A DNA stretch of 64,000 nt from RUG14300 sp964561145 (GCA_964561145.1 CAZLNZ010000010.1:1-64000); one strand, 5' to 3'; positions 25,568-34,575 are shown, counted from the first letter of the stretch. Numbers and translations are program-made. The notes: generated from the sequence alone by a model not told the origin.

Positions 25568-25782
25568 TGGTGTCATTATTTTTCACTGAAGATAACGGAA
25601 TTCAGTCCATGTCATTTACAAAATATGAATATGGTTATGAAGCTTTTGTTATTATGTTAGATTATCTTTCGCTCAATTTTTTTCGTATTGCTTGAAAATA
25701 GACTTTAATGTAACACATTCTCGATTATTGTGTTATAGCTAACTCGTGATGGTTGAATAACGGAAAAATCGTGCCAAGATTC

Positions 25783-25811
25783 TTGATTATAAATATTTTA
25801 TGTAGTATAAT
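25783..25811 (+). promoter_or_regulatory. Promoter of the acidic repeat protein gene
   Basis: TTGATT (25783-25788), 17 bp, TATAAT (25806-25811). The transcript may continue through walJ and the following genes because no terminator is seen. Confidence 0.6.
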
Positions 25812-25878
25812 TGTTTTACTTTATAATAGGTGACGAATCGATGTACAGTAAGTAGATACTATAAGTTGGAGGCAATCG

Positions 25879-28431
25879 ATGAAAGCGATTATTTTACTTA
25901 ATGCGGCTAAAGGACTCCTTTCGGAGCTTTTAATTCGAGGTAATGCTACGCCTTTGGCATACGGCTTTATCGTTGCTTTGTCCGTTGCCTTGTTGATTCC
26001 TATCGCCATTATCATATGCTTAGCTGTAAGCATCAAAAAGGAACTAAAGAAAAGAGAAGAGCGTCTTTCCGCTAAGGCAAAAAGTGAAGAAGAACACTGT
26101 GAAAATCTGGAGAATTCGGAAGTCGTTGAGGTTGATAACGACGAAATAACAGAAGTCGCCTACGAAAATATAGGCGTTGAGAATTCATTACGGGATATTG
26201 TTTTAGATGAGGCTGTTGACGAACAATTTGCAACGGATTTTTCATTTGCAGAGATTGACGAACAAGAAAATGCTTTTGAGAATATCGAAGAACCCGTTGC
26301 AGAAACTGCCGTGTTTGCGGAAAGTGAGCACTCTCAATCGGAACACCCCATGGAAAGTATTGATGAAGTCGGTGAAGAGCCTCTATTTGCAGAAGAGGAG
26401 AAAAGGGAATGCAATACTCCTTCTCTACATATAGAAGAGACGATAGATGAAGTTCCAGTTTTTGCAGTTACGACGGAAACTGAAAGCGATCCGATTGAAA
26501 TAATCGAGGAAGTAACAACGGTGGAACCAAGTTTTGCCTATGCTGACGGAAGTGATACTTGCTTAGATAACAGTGTCAATGAGCCTACCGAGGATTTGTC
26601 TCGCTTCGAAGAGCAAATAGTTGAAGCCCCTTTATTTTCAGATATTGCAGTGCAAGAAGATATACCACCGAAAGGTATTGAGGAAAATCCTGCCGAAATA
26701 CCATTGTTTGCGGAAGATGAAGAGCCTCAAAGCGGGACTCCGATTGAGCATATAGATGAAGTTGAGAAGGACGAAACGAGCTTTGCCGAAATAAAAGAAG
26801 AGGAGTCCGCCATATTTGTCAATATAGAAGAGCCGAAAGTAGAGGAACCGATTTTTGCAGAGGTAACGGAAAGCGATGTATTTCCGCTTGAGGGAATAGC
26901 GGAACCGATAGGAGAGCCCCCCGCCGAAGCCCCTTGCTTTGTTGAAAGCGAATCGCAGGAGGTCCTTCCTATTCAAAATATAGAGGACGTTTCTATTGAA
27001 ATGCCGATTTTTGCGGAAAGCGAAGAGCAAACTATTGGATTTATCGATAGCCTTGAAGAGGTATCTGCCGAGGAACCTTTATTTGCGGAAAGTGAGGAAG
27101 AAGAGTTTTCCCCGATTCGAAGAATAAACGAGCCCGTTTCGGAGGTTCCCGAGTTTGCTCTATCGGAGAATTCTACCGCTGATGGACCGATGGAAAATAT
27201 CGCAGAGCCCGCCACGCAAGTTCCTGTTTTTGCAGAGGCAGTAGAGAGTGAACAATTCCCTGTCGAAACAATAAATGCGGAAGCTGTGAAACAAGAAAAG
27301 GGTGGTGAAGACCTCGATACAAAGGATAAAAGGCATATCGGGAAATCGTTAACCGAGGCACCGTTCTTCATCGGAGTAGAGGAAGTCGATCCGTCTCAAC
27401 CTACAGCGTCCAAAGAGGCGTCCTCTATTCGGTCTGTCGATTTTATACCACAGCAAATAGAGGAAGAAGAGCCTGTAAACTTTATTTTAGAGGAAGGTGT
27501 GAAAGCTATTCCGAGTGAAATCGAGGAGCTTCCCGAAATTGCAGGCAGAGATGATATTCCTGATTTTGAATTGAGTGAGGAAAAAGAGACAAATTTTGCA
27601 CCAAAACGCATAAAAGAGTCGGTAATCGAAGAGCCTACGCCGAATTTTGCAGAGGCTTCGGTCGAGATTAAGGTTGATATCCCGAAAGCATTTGAGTCAA
27701 TAAGCGATTCACCTGCGATTGCCCCTACTCTAATTCAAGAAAAAGAAGTTAATCGGGCGATACCCAAGGGGTTGTATGACGAGGTCCCCGAGGACGAGGT
27801 TGTTGAGGAAAAAGAGGAAGGTATCCCATCGATTAGACTTGAAGATATACAGCCGGAGCTGACGAAGGAGGAGCGTGCCGCAGTAGATAAAAACGAGGCA
27901 CTACTCAAGTCTTTAATGGAAAGTGAAGAAGATGAAATCAAGGAGGATATATCCGGTGACGAGGATATTCCTGTAGTAATCATAGGGGTATGTACCGATA
28001 CTTCGGCATTTACAGCCTTCGAACACAAACTTTTGGATGCAACAAATGTACAAAAGTATATTTTCAGTGAGATAAAGAACACATTGCTATCCTACAAGCA
28101 CGTAAAGGACAAGATCTCAAATGCAGGTGATGCTTTCCGTCAAGGTTCTAACCTTATTGCGCGTATTACCTTGAACGGCGGTAAACTGAGACTTCACCTA
28201 TGTTTAAATCCAAAGGCATATTCGCCTAAAGTCTATAAGCATTATTCTTTAAAGCATATTGCGGCTTATGCAGTAGTACCCTTTACAATCGAATTGGCAA
28301 ACAGAAGGGATTTAGTTAATGCGTGCAAGCTCATACAAGATGCAATGGCTTCAAAATTTATTATTTATACCAACGACAAACGAGAATATATCGATTACGC
28401 CGCTCTCTATACTATGAAAGAGTGTGACTGA
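25879..28431 (+). CDS. Membrane-anchored acidic repeat protein with conserved C-terminal domain
   Basis: An 850-residue protein. One membrane helix (about residues 26-52) is followed by a short basic/coiled part (SIKKELKKREERLSAKAK), then about 400 very acidic residues built from a diverged repeat of roughly 25-30 residues with the core P-x-FAE-S/E-x, PI-x-x-I-x-E, and E-x-P. A further acidic spacer leads to a globular C-terminal domain (about residues 695-850) that starts after TSAFTAFEHKL and includes DAFRQGSNLIARITLNGGKL and two related halves rich in Lys/Tyr. I do not recognise a named family. TTGGAGG is the ribosome site. It heads the walJ-rlmH cluster. It may be a tether holding its C-terminal domain away from the membrane; function unknown. 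Confidence 0.75.
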   Translation: MKAIILLNAAKGLLSELLIRGNATPLAYGFIVALSVALLIPIAIIICLAVSIKKELKKREERLSAKAKSEEEHCENLENSEVVEVDNDEITEVAYENIGVENSLRDIVLDEAVDEQFATDFSFAEIDEQENAFENIEEPVAETAVFAESEHSQSEHPMESIDEVGEEPLFAEEEKRECNTPSLHIEETIDEVPVFAVTTETESDPIEIIEEVTTVEPSFAYADGSDTCLDNSVNEPTEDLSRFEEQIVEAPLFSDIAVQEDIPPKGIEENPAEIPLFAEDEEPQSGTPIEHIDEVEKDETSFAEIKEEESAIFVNIEEPKVEEPIFAEVTESDVFPLEGIAEPIGEPPAEAPCFVESESQEVLPIQNIEDVSIEMPIFAESEEQTIGFIDSLEEVSAEEPLFAESEEEEFSPIRRINEPVSEVPEFALSENSTADGPMENIAEPATQVPVFAEAVESEQFPVETINAEAVKQEKGGEDLDTKDKRHIGKSLTEAPFFIGVEEVDPSQPTASKEASSIRSVDFIPQQIEEEEPVNFILEEGVKAIPSEIEELPEIAGRDDIPDFELSEEKETNFAPKRIKESVIEEPTPNFAEASVEIKVDIPKAFESISDSPAIAPTLIQEKEVNRAIPKGLYDEVPEDEVVEEKEEGIPSIRLEDIQPELTKEERAAVDKNEALLKSLMESEEDEIKEDISGDEDIPVVIIGVCTDTSAFTAFEHKLLDATNVQKYIFSEIKNTLLSYKHVKDKISNAGDAFRQGSNLIARITLNGGKLRLHLCLNPKAYSPKVYKHYSLKHIAAYAVVPFTIELANRRDLVNACKLIQDAMASKFIIYTNDKREYIDYAALYTMKECD

Positions 28432-28451
28432 TTGAAGAAAAGGAGTAATAT

Positions 28452-29243
28452 ATGGCAATAGAAATTTGTGTTTTAGCTTCGGGAAGCAAAGGTAATTGTA
28501 CTTACATATCCGACGGTACAACTAAAATACTTATTGATGCGGGAATAAGCTGTAAGCAAATTGAGGAAAAATTAAACGGAATAGGTGTTGATATAAAAGA
28601 CATCAATGCTGTATTGGTAACTCACGAGCATTCCGATCACATCATGGGATTGCGTACTTTTGACAAAAAGTACGGAACTCCTATTTTAGCAAATCAAAAA
28701 ACTGCAACTTGTGTCGATGTAAGGTTGCATATCAATACCATACGATGGCTAAAAGAGGGCTTTGATACAGGGTTTAAGCTTGGCGGCGTTCAAATAACAC
28801 CCTTCAGAATTTCTCACGATGCGGTATGTCCTGTGGGCTATAGTTTAACTCTTGGTGGAAAGAAGGTGTCTTTTGTTACCGACCTAGGTTATGTGACTCA
28901 GGGCGTATATAACACAATTAAGGGCTCCGATATAGTTGTACTGGAGTCCAATCACGATTTAAAGATGCTAGCATCGGGAAGGTATCCTCTTGACCTACAA
29001 GCACGAATTAGAGGTAATTCGGGACATTTAAGTAACAATCAATCGGCAGAACTTGCCTTAGCATTGGTGAAGAGCGGAACTCGTAATATCTTCTTAGCCC
29101 ACTTAAGTGAAGAGAATAATACCCCTGAACTTGCTTATTCGGTAATGAAAGAGGCATTGGAAGCGAACGGACTTGTTGTAGGAAAAGATATTTTCCTATG
29201 TCTAACCTCACAAAATCAATCAACGGAGTTGTTTAGGCTTTAA
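28452..29243 (+). CDS. walJ: WalJ/YycJ-type metallo-beta-lactamase-fold hydrolase
   Basis: A 263-residue metal-dependent hydrolase with the MBL motif THEHSDH at residues 57-63 and further ligands in SFVTDLG and LAHLSEENN. The opening CVLASGSKGNCTYIS is the signature of YycJ/WalJ, a conserved Firmicutes protein encoded in the WalRK region and linked to cell-wall and DNA metabolism (exonuclease activity has been proposed for the family). In Bacillus the gene is near rlmH; here it precedes rlmH by two CPBP genes. AAGGAG is the ribosome site. The stop overlaps the next ATG (TAATG). Confidence 0.88.
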   Translation: MAIEICVLASGSKGNCTYISDGTTKILIDAGISCKQIEEKLNGIGVDIKDINAVLVTHEHSDHIMGLRTFDKKYGTPILANQKTATCVDVRLHINTIRWLKEGFDTGFKLGGVQITPFRISHDAVCPVGYSLTLGGKKVSFVTDLGYVTQGVYNTIKGSDIVVLESNHDLKMLASGRYPLDLQARIRGNSGHLSNNQSAELALALVKSGTRNIFLAHLSEENNTPELAYSVMKEALEANGLVVGKDIFLCLTSQNQSTELFRL

Positions 29244-30241
29244 TGGAAAAAGAGTATGGAAAAGTAAGTATGAATTCCTTTTGGGGAAGTATTACCTTCC
29301 TCTGTGGTTTTATTATGATTCTTCTTTTCTCCGCAGTTCTTTCAGAGGTAGAAACCTCTATGACAACTACGATTTATGCCTATGGCTCGCAGATAATGTT
29401 TATTGTCATAGCAATAATCTTTGCCTCTGTGACTAGAAACGGAGAGGAAAAAACAGGTTTGAAAATAGGTCTTTGTAAACTTGGACTTAGCAAGGGAATT
29501 AATGTTGCTCAAATTCTTTTGGCAATCCTCTTGGCGTTGTTTTCGATAATTGCCTTTTTGCCCGTTTCGACTCTATTCGAGTACGTTTTTGCAAAGATCG
29601 GATACAGTGTTTCTCCGAATTACCCTGATTTTACCTCATCGGTTGGTGCATTGATGTCGGGTATTGTTTGCCTGAGTATACTTCCGGCAATTGGGGAAGA
29701 GCTTCTTTTAAGAGGTGCCTTTATGAGAGGCTTGAGAGAAAGAGGTACTGTTTTTGCATTGGTGATAAGTTCTTTAATCTTTGCACTAATGCATGGTTCT
29801 CCTACACAATTCATTTATCAGTTGCTTCTTGGATTGATAATGGCATATATCGTCTATATTAGCGATAGCGTTTATCCTTCGATGATATTTCATTTTACGA
29901 ATAATTTGACAGTGGTCTTGTTTAATTACTTTACTTCAGAATCGGAGATAAACATTCCTCTATGGGGATTTATTCTTATGTTTTTCCTCGGAACCATAGC
30001 TTTATTGTCAGTATTGCTTCTTTTTACTCTGGTTACTGTCCAAAGGAAGCCTTCTTACGAAGGTATCAAGCAAGAGGCTGTAAAAGAAAAAGGGAAGAAG
30101 GGTATTATTTATGCACTATTCGAGCAGAGTGATTTCGGATACGTGGCATATAATAGGAAATTCGATTTCATATTGGTTGTTTTATTTGTGGTGGTAATGG
30201 CAGTATGGATACTTAATACTATTGCAGGGTGGATACAATGA
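29243..30241 (+). CDS. CPBP (Rce1/Abi-like) intramembrane metalloprotease, first copy
   Basis: A 332-residue polytopic membrane protein with about eight predicted helices. The CPBP motifs are complete: EELLLRG near residue 152 with the catalytic Glu-Glu and Arg, FALMHG with the His in motif 2, and the MIFHFTNN motif with His and Asn in motif 3. Such proteases process membrane proteins or act as CAAX-type proteases; in some bacteria they give bacteriocin self-immunity. It overlaps walJ by one base and the second CPBP gene by 4 bp, and is co-transcribed in the rlmH cluster. Substrate unknown. Confidence 0.88.
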   Translation: MEKEYGKVSMNSFWGSITFLCGFIMILLFSAVLSEVETSMTTTIYAYGSQIMFIVIAIIFASVTRNGEEKTGLKIGLCKLGLSKGINVAQILLAILLALFSIIAFLPVSTLFEYVFAKIGYSVSPNYPDFTSSVGALMSGIVCLSILPAIGEELLLRGAFMRGLRERGTVFALVISSLIFALMHGSPTQFIYQLLLGLIMAYIVYISDSVYPSMIFHFTNNLTVVLFNYFTSESEINIPLWGFILMFFLGTIALLSVLLLFTLVTVQRKPSYEGIKQEAVKEKGKKGIIYALFEQSDFGYVAYNRKFDFILVVLFVVVMAVWILNTIAGWIQ

Positions 30242-31248
30242 GCAAGAAAAGAACGATTTTATTAATAGGATATATGGCTTCAATGGTGGGCTTATCACTT
30301 CTTAACGTTGTGCTTAACGTTGTTCCTATCAGAATAAGTGATAATGATCTTAATATGGTATATTCTCTTCTAAGCCAAGTTTTGTGTATGGGGATAATAC
30401 CCTTGATTTTTGCACTAATTGCAAGAAAGGGAAGAAATCAGCGCTTTGCATCACTCACGAGAAATCTGCTGGCCGATTATAGATATACGACTCCTTTATC
30501 GGGTAAATGCTGGTTGTTGCTTATACCCATGTGCATAAGTTTTTATTTTGTAACTCAGCTTGTGGCAAGATTGGGTGCATTGGTTTTGCTGATATTCCAA
30601 TATAATTATCCGATATCCTCTCAAACAATTTATGCAGATGGCGGTGACCTGGTCAAGTGGATTGCATTAACTGCACTATTGCCTGCTATTTTTGAAGAAT
30701 TCTCTCATAGAGGTATTCTACTGGATGCCTTCTCCGAGGAGAGTGAAGTGAAACAGGTTTTATTATCGGGGTTACTGTTTTCATTGATGCATACTAATGT
30801 AATGCAGTCTTTATATGCATTTATAGGCGGTTGCATTTTTGCTTATCTTGTAATAAGAAGTCGAAGCATTTATCCTGCGATGATAATGCACTTTTGTAAT
30901 AACGCCATAGCTTGCTTGTCGGAATACGGTAGTCAGCATCCCAATAGTATACTCGGTTGGATGTCGGAGTTCGAGGATATTGTTACGAGCAACTATGTAT
31001 CCGCTTTGGTTTATATGGTAATACTAGTAGGCAATGCGATTCTTTTCTTCTTTTTGGTGAAGCTGTTTGTCGACCAATGTCCAAGAGCCGAAATGAGGAG
31101 AGAGCGGTATATCTACAGAGACTATCTTCCCATTGATACCGTTGGAGAGAGAACCGTTACTCTAAAAGAGAACGCTGTTCTGATCGGGGTTATAGTAATG
31201 TGCGGATTTTTGACTTTATCCTCCTATATTTGGGGTGTGTTGAGATGA
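30238..31248 (+). CDS. CPBP intramembrane metalloprotease, second copy
   Basis: A 336-residue protein with the same architecture as the previous gene, probably an old tandem duplicate: EEFSHRG near residue 155, FSLMHTN, and MIMHFCNN. Sequence between the motifs has diverged, and His replaces the Leu before the motif-1 Arg. The start at 30238 (MSKKRT) is preferred over the in-frame ATG at 30229, since GGGTGG lies at the right distance and the overlap with the previous stop is the common ATGA. Its own stop overlaps the rlmH start. Confidence 0.86.
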   Translation: MSKKRTILLIGYMASMVGLSLLNVVLNVVPIRISDNDLNMVYSLLSQVLCMGIIPLIFALIARKGRNQRFASLTRNLLADYRYTTPLSGKCWLLLIPMCISFYFVTQLVARLGALVLLIFQYNYPISSQTIYADGGDLVKWIALTALLPAIFEEFSHRGILLDAFSEESEVKQVLLSGLLFSLMHTNVMQSLYAFIGGCIFAYLVIRSRSIYPAMIMHFCNNAIACLSEYGSQHPNSILGWMSEFEDIVTSNYVSALVYMVILVGNAILFFFLVKLFVDQCPRAEMRRERYIYRDYLPIDTVGERTVTLKENAVLIGVIVMCGFLTLSSYIWGVLR

Positions 31249-31712
31249 AGATTAACATTGTAGCGGTCGGAAACCTGAAGGATGCCTTTTTCAAAGAAGC
31301 ACAGGGAGAGTATTTGAAGCGATTGACAAGATTTGCATCGGTAACGGTTAAAGAACTTGTCGAAGAAATCCCGCCTAAGGAAAGCGATGCATTGATTGAA
31401 AAAGCTAAAATAAAAGAAGGCGAGAAGATACTTTCTGCCGCAAAGGGTACTATATGTCTTACTGCGATAAAGGGAGATCTTGTTTCAAGTGAGGAACTTG
31501 CCTCTTTTATAAAGAGGGAGTGCGACTTGGGACACGAGGTGACCTTTGTTATTGGTGGTTCTTATGGGACCTCGGAGGATGTTTACCGAAAAGCTGATAA
31601 AAAAATCAGCTTTGGCAGAATTACATTACCGCATAGGCTTATACGAGTGGTATTGTTGGAGCAGATATACAGAGCTTTTACGATTATCAACGGAACGGGT
31701 TATCATAAATAG
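31245..31712 (+). CDS. rlmH: 23S rRNA pseudouridine-1915 N3-methyltransferase RlmH
   Basis: A 155-residue SPOUT methyltransferase that methylates pseudouridine 1915 in helix 69 of 23S rRNA, using SAM at a trefoil knot. The family end is intact: FVIGGSYGTSEDVYRKA with the SAM-binding GGSYG, then SFGRITLPHRLIRVVLLEQIYRAF and the C-terminal GTGYHK. A longer in-frame frame begins at 31200, but the family start is MKINIVAVG at 31245, overlapping the previous stop as ATGA. Confidence 0.96.
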   Translation: MKINIVAVGNLKDAFFKEAQGEYLKRLTRFASVTVKELVEEIPPKESDALIEKAKIKEGEKILSAAKGTICLTAIKGDLVSSEELASFIKRECDLGHEVTFVIGGSYGTSEDVYRKADKKISFGRITLPHRLIRVVLLEQIYRAFTIINGTGYHK

Positions 31713-31744
31713 GCAATTGACCGATGTCGTGCATATATTGAAGT

Positions 31745-32560
31745 ATGTATGCAGACTATAAAGAGGTAGAGAACTATTGTAAGTGTTTTCCGTGTAGGGT
31801 GATAGGCAAGAGCTTTTTAGGACGGAATATCTATTCTTTTTCAAGAGGACGTGGCGGAATTTTCCTACAAGCGGGAATGCACGCCAGAGAGCATATTACA
31901 ACAAGAGTACTGCTTAAGTGCCTTGAGTTTTTAGAGGAGCAGGATTTTCCATATACGGCTATTCCCCTTGTCAATCCCGACGGAGTCGAACTATCCATAT
32001 ACGGCTTACCCTCCGTGCCGACGGAGTTACATGCTCGCCTTACAGAAATAAACGGTGGAGATGATTTTTCCCTGTGGAAGTCCAATGCAAGAGGAGTTGA
32101 CATAAATGTCAACTTTCCTGCCAAATGGGGCTTTGGTGCGAGTAATGTCTTTTATCCCTCAAGTGCAAATTATGTAGGTTCCAATCCTTTTTCCGAGGGT
32201 GAAACTCGAGCGTTGGCACTAGCCGTACTTGACGGAAGTTATGGTCTAACCTTGAGTTTGCACGCCAAAGGAGAAGAGATATACTATGGTTTCATGGGTG
32301 AGCTACCACCTATGAGAATATCCGGATTAATATCATCGGCATTTGGGTATCCGCTAAAGCAAACGTTATCAAGCTGTGGTGGTTTTAAGGATTGGGTGAC
32401 TTTGTATCTAAAGGTACCTTCTTATACCGTTGAGCTCGGCTCTGATAACTTGAACTACATTGAGTTATATTCTCAAGAGGCGGAATTGGTTGAGAAACTG
32501 AAAAGGGCAATTAAAGCTTATGGAGATTATAGAAGAGAGTATAAAAGCGGACATCGATGA
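31745..32560 (+). CDS. M14-family carboxypeptidase (gamma-D-glutamyl-diaminopimelate peptidase-like)
   Basis: A 271-residue zinc peptidase without signal peptide, so probably cytoplasmic. Zinc ligands are His46 and Glu49 in GMHAREH and the His in SLHAKG near residue 172; the catalytic Glu is in YTVELG near residue 229. The VNPDGVELS and NVNFPAKW motifs fit the group that removes residues from muropeptides in cell-wall recycling. No clear Shine-Dalgarno precedes the ATG. The gene overlaps tadA by 41 bp, so translation of the two is likely linked. Confidence 0.84.
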   Translation: MYADYKEVENYCKCFPCRVIGKSFLGRNIYSFSRGRGGIFLQAGMHAREHITTRVLLKCLEFLEEQDFPYTAIPLVNPDGVELSIYGLPSVPTELHARLTEINGGDDFSLWKSNARGVDINVNFPAKWGFGASNVFYPSSANYVGSNPFSEGETRALALAVLDGSYGLTLSLHAKGEEIYYGFMGELPPMRISGLISSAFGYPLKQTLSSCGGFKDWVTLYLKVPSYTVELGSDNLNYIELYSQEAELVEKLKRAIKAYGDYRREYKSGHR

Positions 32561-33005
32561 GATGTATATGCGTGAGGCATTAAAGGAAGCGGAAAAGTGC
32601 GTCATTTTTGATGAGGTTCCGATTGGAGCGATTATGGTTAGAAATGGTGAAATAATCGCAAGAAGCGGAAACCGCAAGGAGCGTGATAATTGTGCTATCC
32701 ATCATGCGGAAATAATGGTTATAGAACAGGCTTCAAATCTTTTGGGAAATTGGTATCTTGACGAATGTGAGCTTTATGTTACACTCGAGCCTTGTGTTAT
32801 GTGTGCGGGAGCAATTATAAATAGTCGCTTGAAAAGGGTTTGTTTCGGAGCTTACGATAAAAAGGCAGGAGGCTTTGGCGGCTTATATGATTTCAATCTT
32901 GACGGAAAGTTAAACCATAAGCCCTTGATTCGTGGCGGAGTGCTTAAAGAGGAATGCGGAATAATTCTTAGCGAATTTTTCAAGGGCAAGAGAAAAAAGA
33001 AATAA
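32520..33005 (+). CDS. tadA: tRNA-specific adenosine-34 deaminase TadA
   Basis: Converts A34 to inosine in the tRNA-Arg anticodon. The deaminase motif HAEIMVIEQ is at residues 62-70, with the catalytic Glu64, and PCVMC at 91-95 supplies the zinc cysteines. The family usually begins at MYMREAL, so the true start could be the ATG at 32562; the upstream ATG at 32520 lies inside the previous gene. Ends with a basic KGKRKKK tail. Part of the rlmH-pth-mfd cluster. Confidence 0.93.
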   Translation: MEIIEESIKADIDEMYMREALKEAEKCVIFDEVPIGAIMVRNGEIIARSGNRKERDNCAIHHAEIMVIEQASNLLGNWYLDECELYVTLEPCVMCAGAIINSRLKRVCFGAYDKKAGGFGGLYDFNLDGKLNHKPLIRGGVLKEECGIILSEFFKGKRKKK

Positions 33006-33035
33006 ACGAGTTTATTCTCTACATACAATGTATGT

Positions 33036-33995
33036 ATGAGAATAGAACTTAGATACGATAAAAACGATTATAGTAACATTTTCTATGCAGGTAAAAGTGC
33101 AAATGCGTGGACGGAAGAGGCTTTGACGGAAATAGCTGCAATAGCATCTAACCATCTACTTGAGCTGTATACTCCAATGCCTTTATTGCGTGTAGATTGT
33201 ATTATTTCTCTGGTTGAGTTTATAGAGCAAAGCGGATATCACGAGATTGATTTTACAACAGGCAGGCTTGTAAATTTCAAGGGAAAGGGTAGTGTTTCTC
33301 GGACCATGGAATATACACGTGCCCCTTCGTCGGAAAATGATCCTTTTATAGAAGCGGAGCTTTTTAATAGAATTGCCTTAGCACATATTAAAAGAGGTGT
33401 TTATATTTCTCCCTCATCTGTTTTTATAGATTCGACCGTAAAGATAGAACGAGGTGCGAGGATATATGGTTATGTGCTGATTAAAGGTGATACTTACATT
33501 TCTCGAGATTGCAATATTTCTTTTTCAGAGATTTATTCTTCAATCATTGGGAAGGAAGTTACAATAAGGCACAGTGTTATAGAATCCTCTCACATAGGTG
33601 ACGAGTGTAGAATAGGTCCCTTTTCCTATCTTAGGGCCGGAACTACTCTAGGCAACGGAGTTAGAATCGGAGACTTTGTGGAGGTTAAGCAATCCATTTT
33701 AGGGGCAGGCGTTAAGGCTGCCCATTTGGCGTATATAGGAAACGCAGAAGTTGGAGATAATACAAATATAGGCTGTGGAACCGTGTTTGCAAACTACGAC
33801 GGCAAGGAAAAGCACTTGACAACGGTTGGCGAAAAGGTTTTTATCGGATGCAATACTAACCTTGTTGCTCCGATTAATATAGGAAACAACTGTTTTATTG
33901 CAGCAGGAAGCACGATAACGGACGATTTGCCCGATAACACCTTCGCTATAGCGAGAGCGAGACAGGTTACGAAAAAGAAGAAAACCCCGAACTAA
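33036..33995 (+). CDS. GlmU-type left-handed beta-helix acetyltransferase without uridyltransferase domain
   Basis: A 319-residue protein whose last 190 residues are the acetyltransferase half of GlmU: VFIDSTVKIERGARIYG, GPFSYLRAGTTLGNGVRIGDFVEVK, AAHLAYIGNAEVGDNTN, GCGTVFANYDGKEKH, then GCNTNLVAP and the final ARARQ. The Lys/His/Tyr/Asn residues used for acetyl-CoA and GlcN-1-P binding are kept. The N-terminal 100 or so residues are not the GlmU pyrophosphorylase (no L-x-G-G-x-G-T-R-M motif). It probably acetylates glucosamine 1-phosphate, with the uridyl step done elsewhere. It sits where glmU stands in the Bacillus glmU...pth-mfd order. No Shine-Dalgarno; TACAAT ends 6 nt before the ATG. 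Confidence 0.83.
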   Translation: MRIELRYDKNDYSNIFYAGKSANAWTEEALTEIAAIASNHLLELYTPMPLLRVDCIISLVEFIEQSGYHEIDFTTGRLVNFKGKGSVSRTMEYTRAPSSENDPFIEAELFNRIALAHIKRGVYISPSSVFIDSTVKIERGARIYGYVLIKGDTYISRDCNISFSEIYSSIIGKEVTIRHSVIESSHIGDECRIGPFSYLRAGTTLGNGVRIGDFVEVKQSILGAGVKAAHLAYIGNAEVGDNTNIGCGTVFANYDGKEKHLTTVGEKVFIGCNTNLVAPINIGNNCFIAAGSTITDDLPDNTFAIARARQVTKKKKTPN

Positions 33996-34005
33996 AGGAG
34001 GAGGT

Positions 34006-34575
34006 ATGTTAATAATAGTTGGACTGGGAAACCCCGGATTGAGCTACAAAAAGACCTATCATAACGTAGGTTTTATGTGTGTAGATAGGCTTGCAGAGGA
34101 TATGGGCTTTGACTTTAAAAAGAAAATATGTAAAGCCAAGGTTGCGGAGATATACTCAAAAGGAGAGAAGATAGTTATAGCAAAGCCTCAAACCTATATG
34201 AACCTATCGGGCGAGAGCGTTAAAGAACTTATGGGTTATTACAAGGCAAAACCGGAAGAGGTTATTGTCGTATATGATGATATCGATTTAGCGGTGGGTC
34301 AAAAGAGAATAAGACCTTCCGGCAGTGCCGGTACGCATAACGGAATGCGTTCCATCGTATCGCTATGCGGTAGCGATTTAAGACGTATTCGAGTCGGAAT
34401 CGGTAGACCGGAGAACAATGTACCCCTTGCCGAATTCGTACTATCTAAACCTAAAGGTGAAGTTTTAGAGGAGCTATTACGCTCGGTATCCCTCGTTAGC
34501 GAGGCTTTATCCGATTACATAGCCGAGAGAAATATCGATAAGCTGGGTAACAAATATAATGGAGGGAATCGATGA
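34006..34575 (+). CDS. pth: Peptidyl-tRNA hydrolase
   Basis: Releases tRNA from dropped-off peptidyl-tRNA. The 189-residue length is standard. Asn10, catalytic His19 (TYHNVGF), the VVYDDIDLAVGQ motif with the Asp, GSAGTHNGMRSIV and the VGIGRP motif are all present. AAAGGAGGAGG precedes the ATG. The stop overlaps mfd as ATGA, so the pair is translationally coupled, as in many Firmicutes. Confidence 0.97.
   Translation: MLIIVGLGNPGLSYKKTYHNVGFMCVDRLAEDMGFDFKKKICKAKVAEIYSKGEKIVIAKPQTYMNLSGESVKELMGYYKAKPEEVIVVYDDIDLAVGQKRIRPSGSAGTHNGMRSIVSLCGSDLRRIRVGIGRPENNVPLAEFVLSKPKGEVLEELLRSVSLVSEALSDYIAERNIDKLGNKYNGGNR

Noticed and set aside
26638..27371. Long minus-strand open frames inside the acidic repeat gene
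   Set aside because: They mirror the biased Glu/Ala/Phe codons of the sense repeats, have no ribosome site and give low-complexity Ser/Phe/Arg products.
31733..31747. M14 peptidase start as another leaderless promoter
   Set aside because: TATATT lies 5 nt before the ATG, but the only TTGACC nearby is 11 bp from it, too close for a working promoter.
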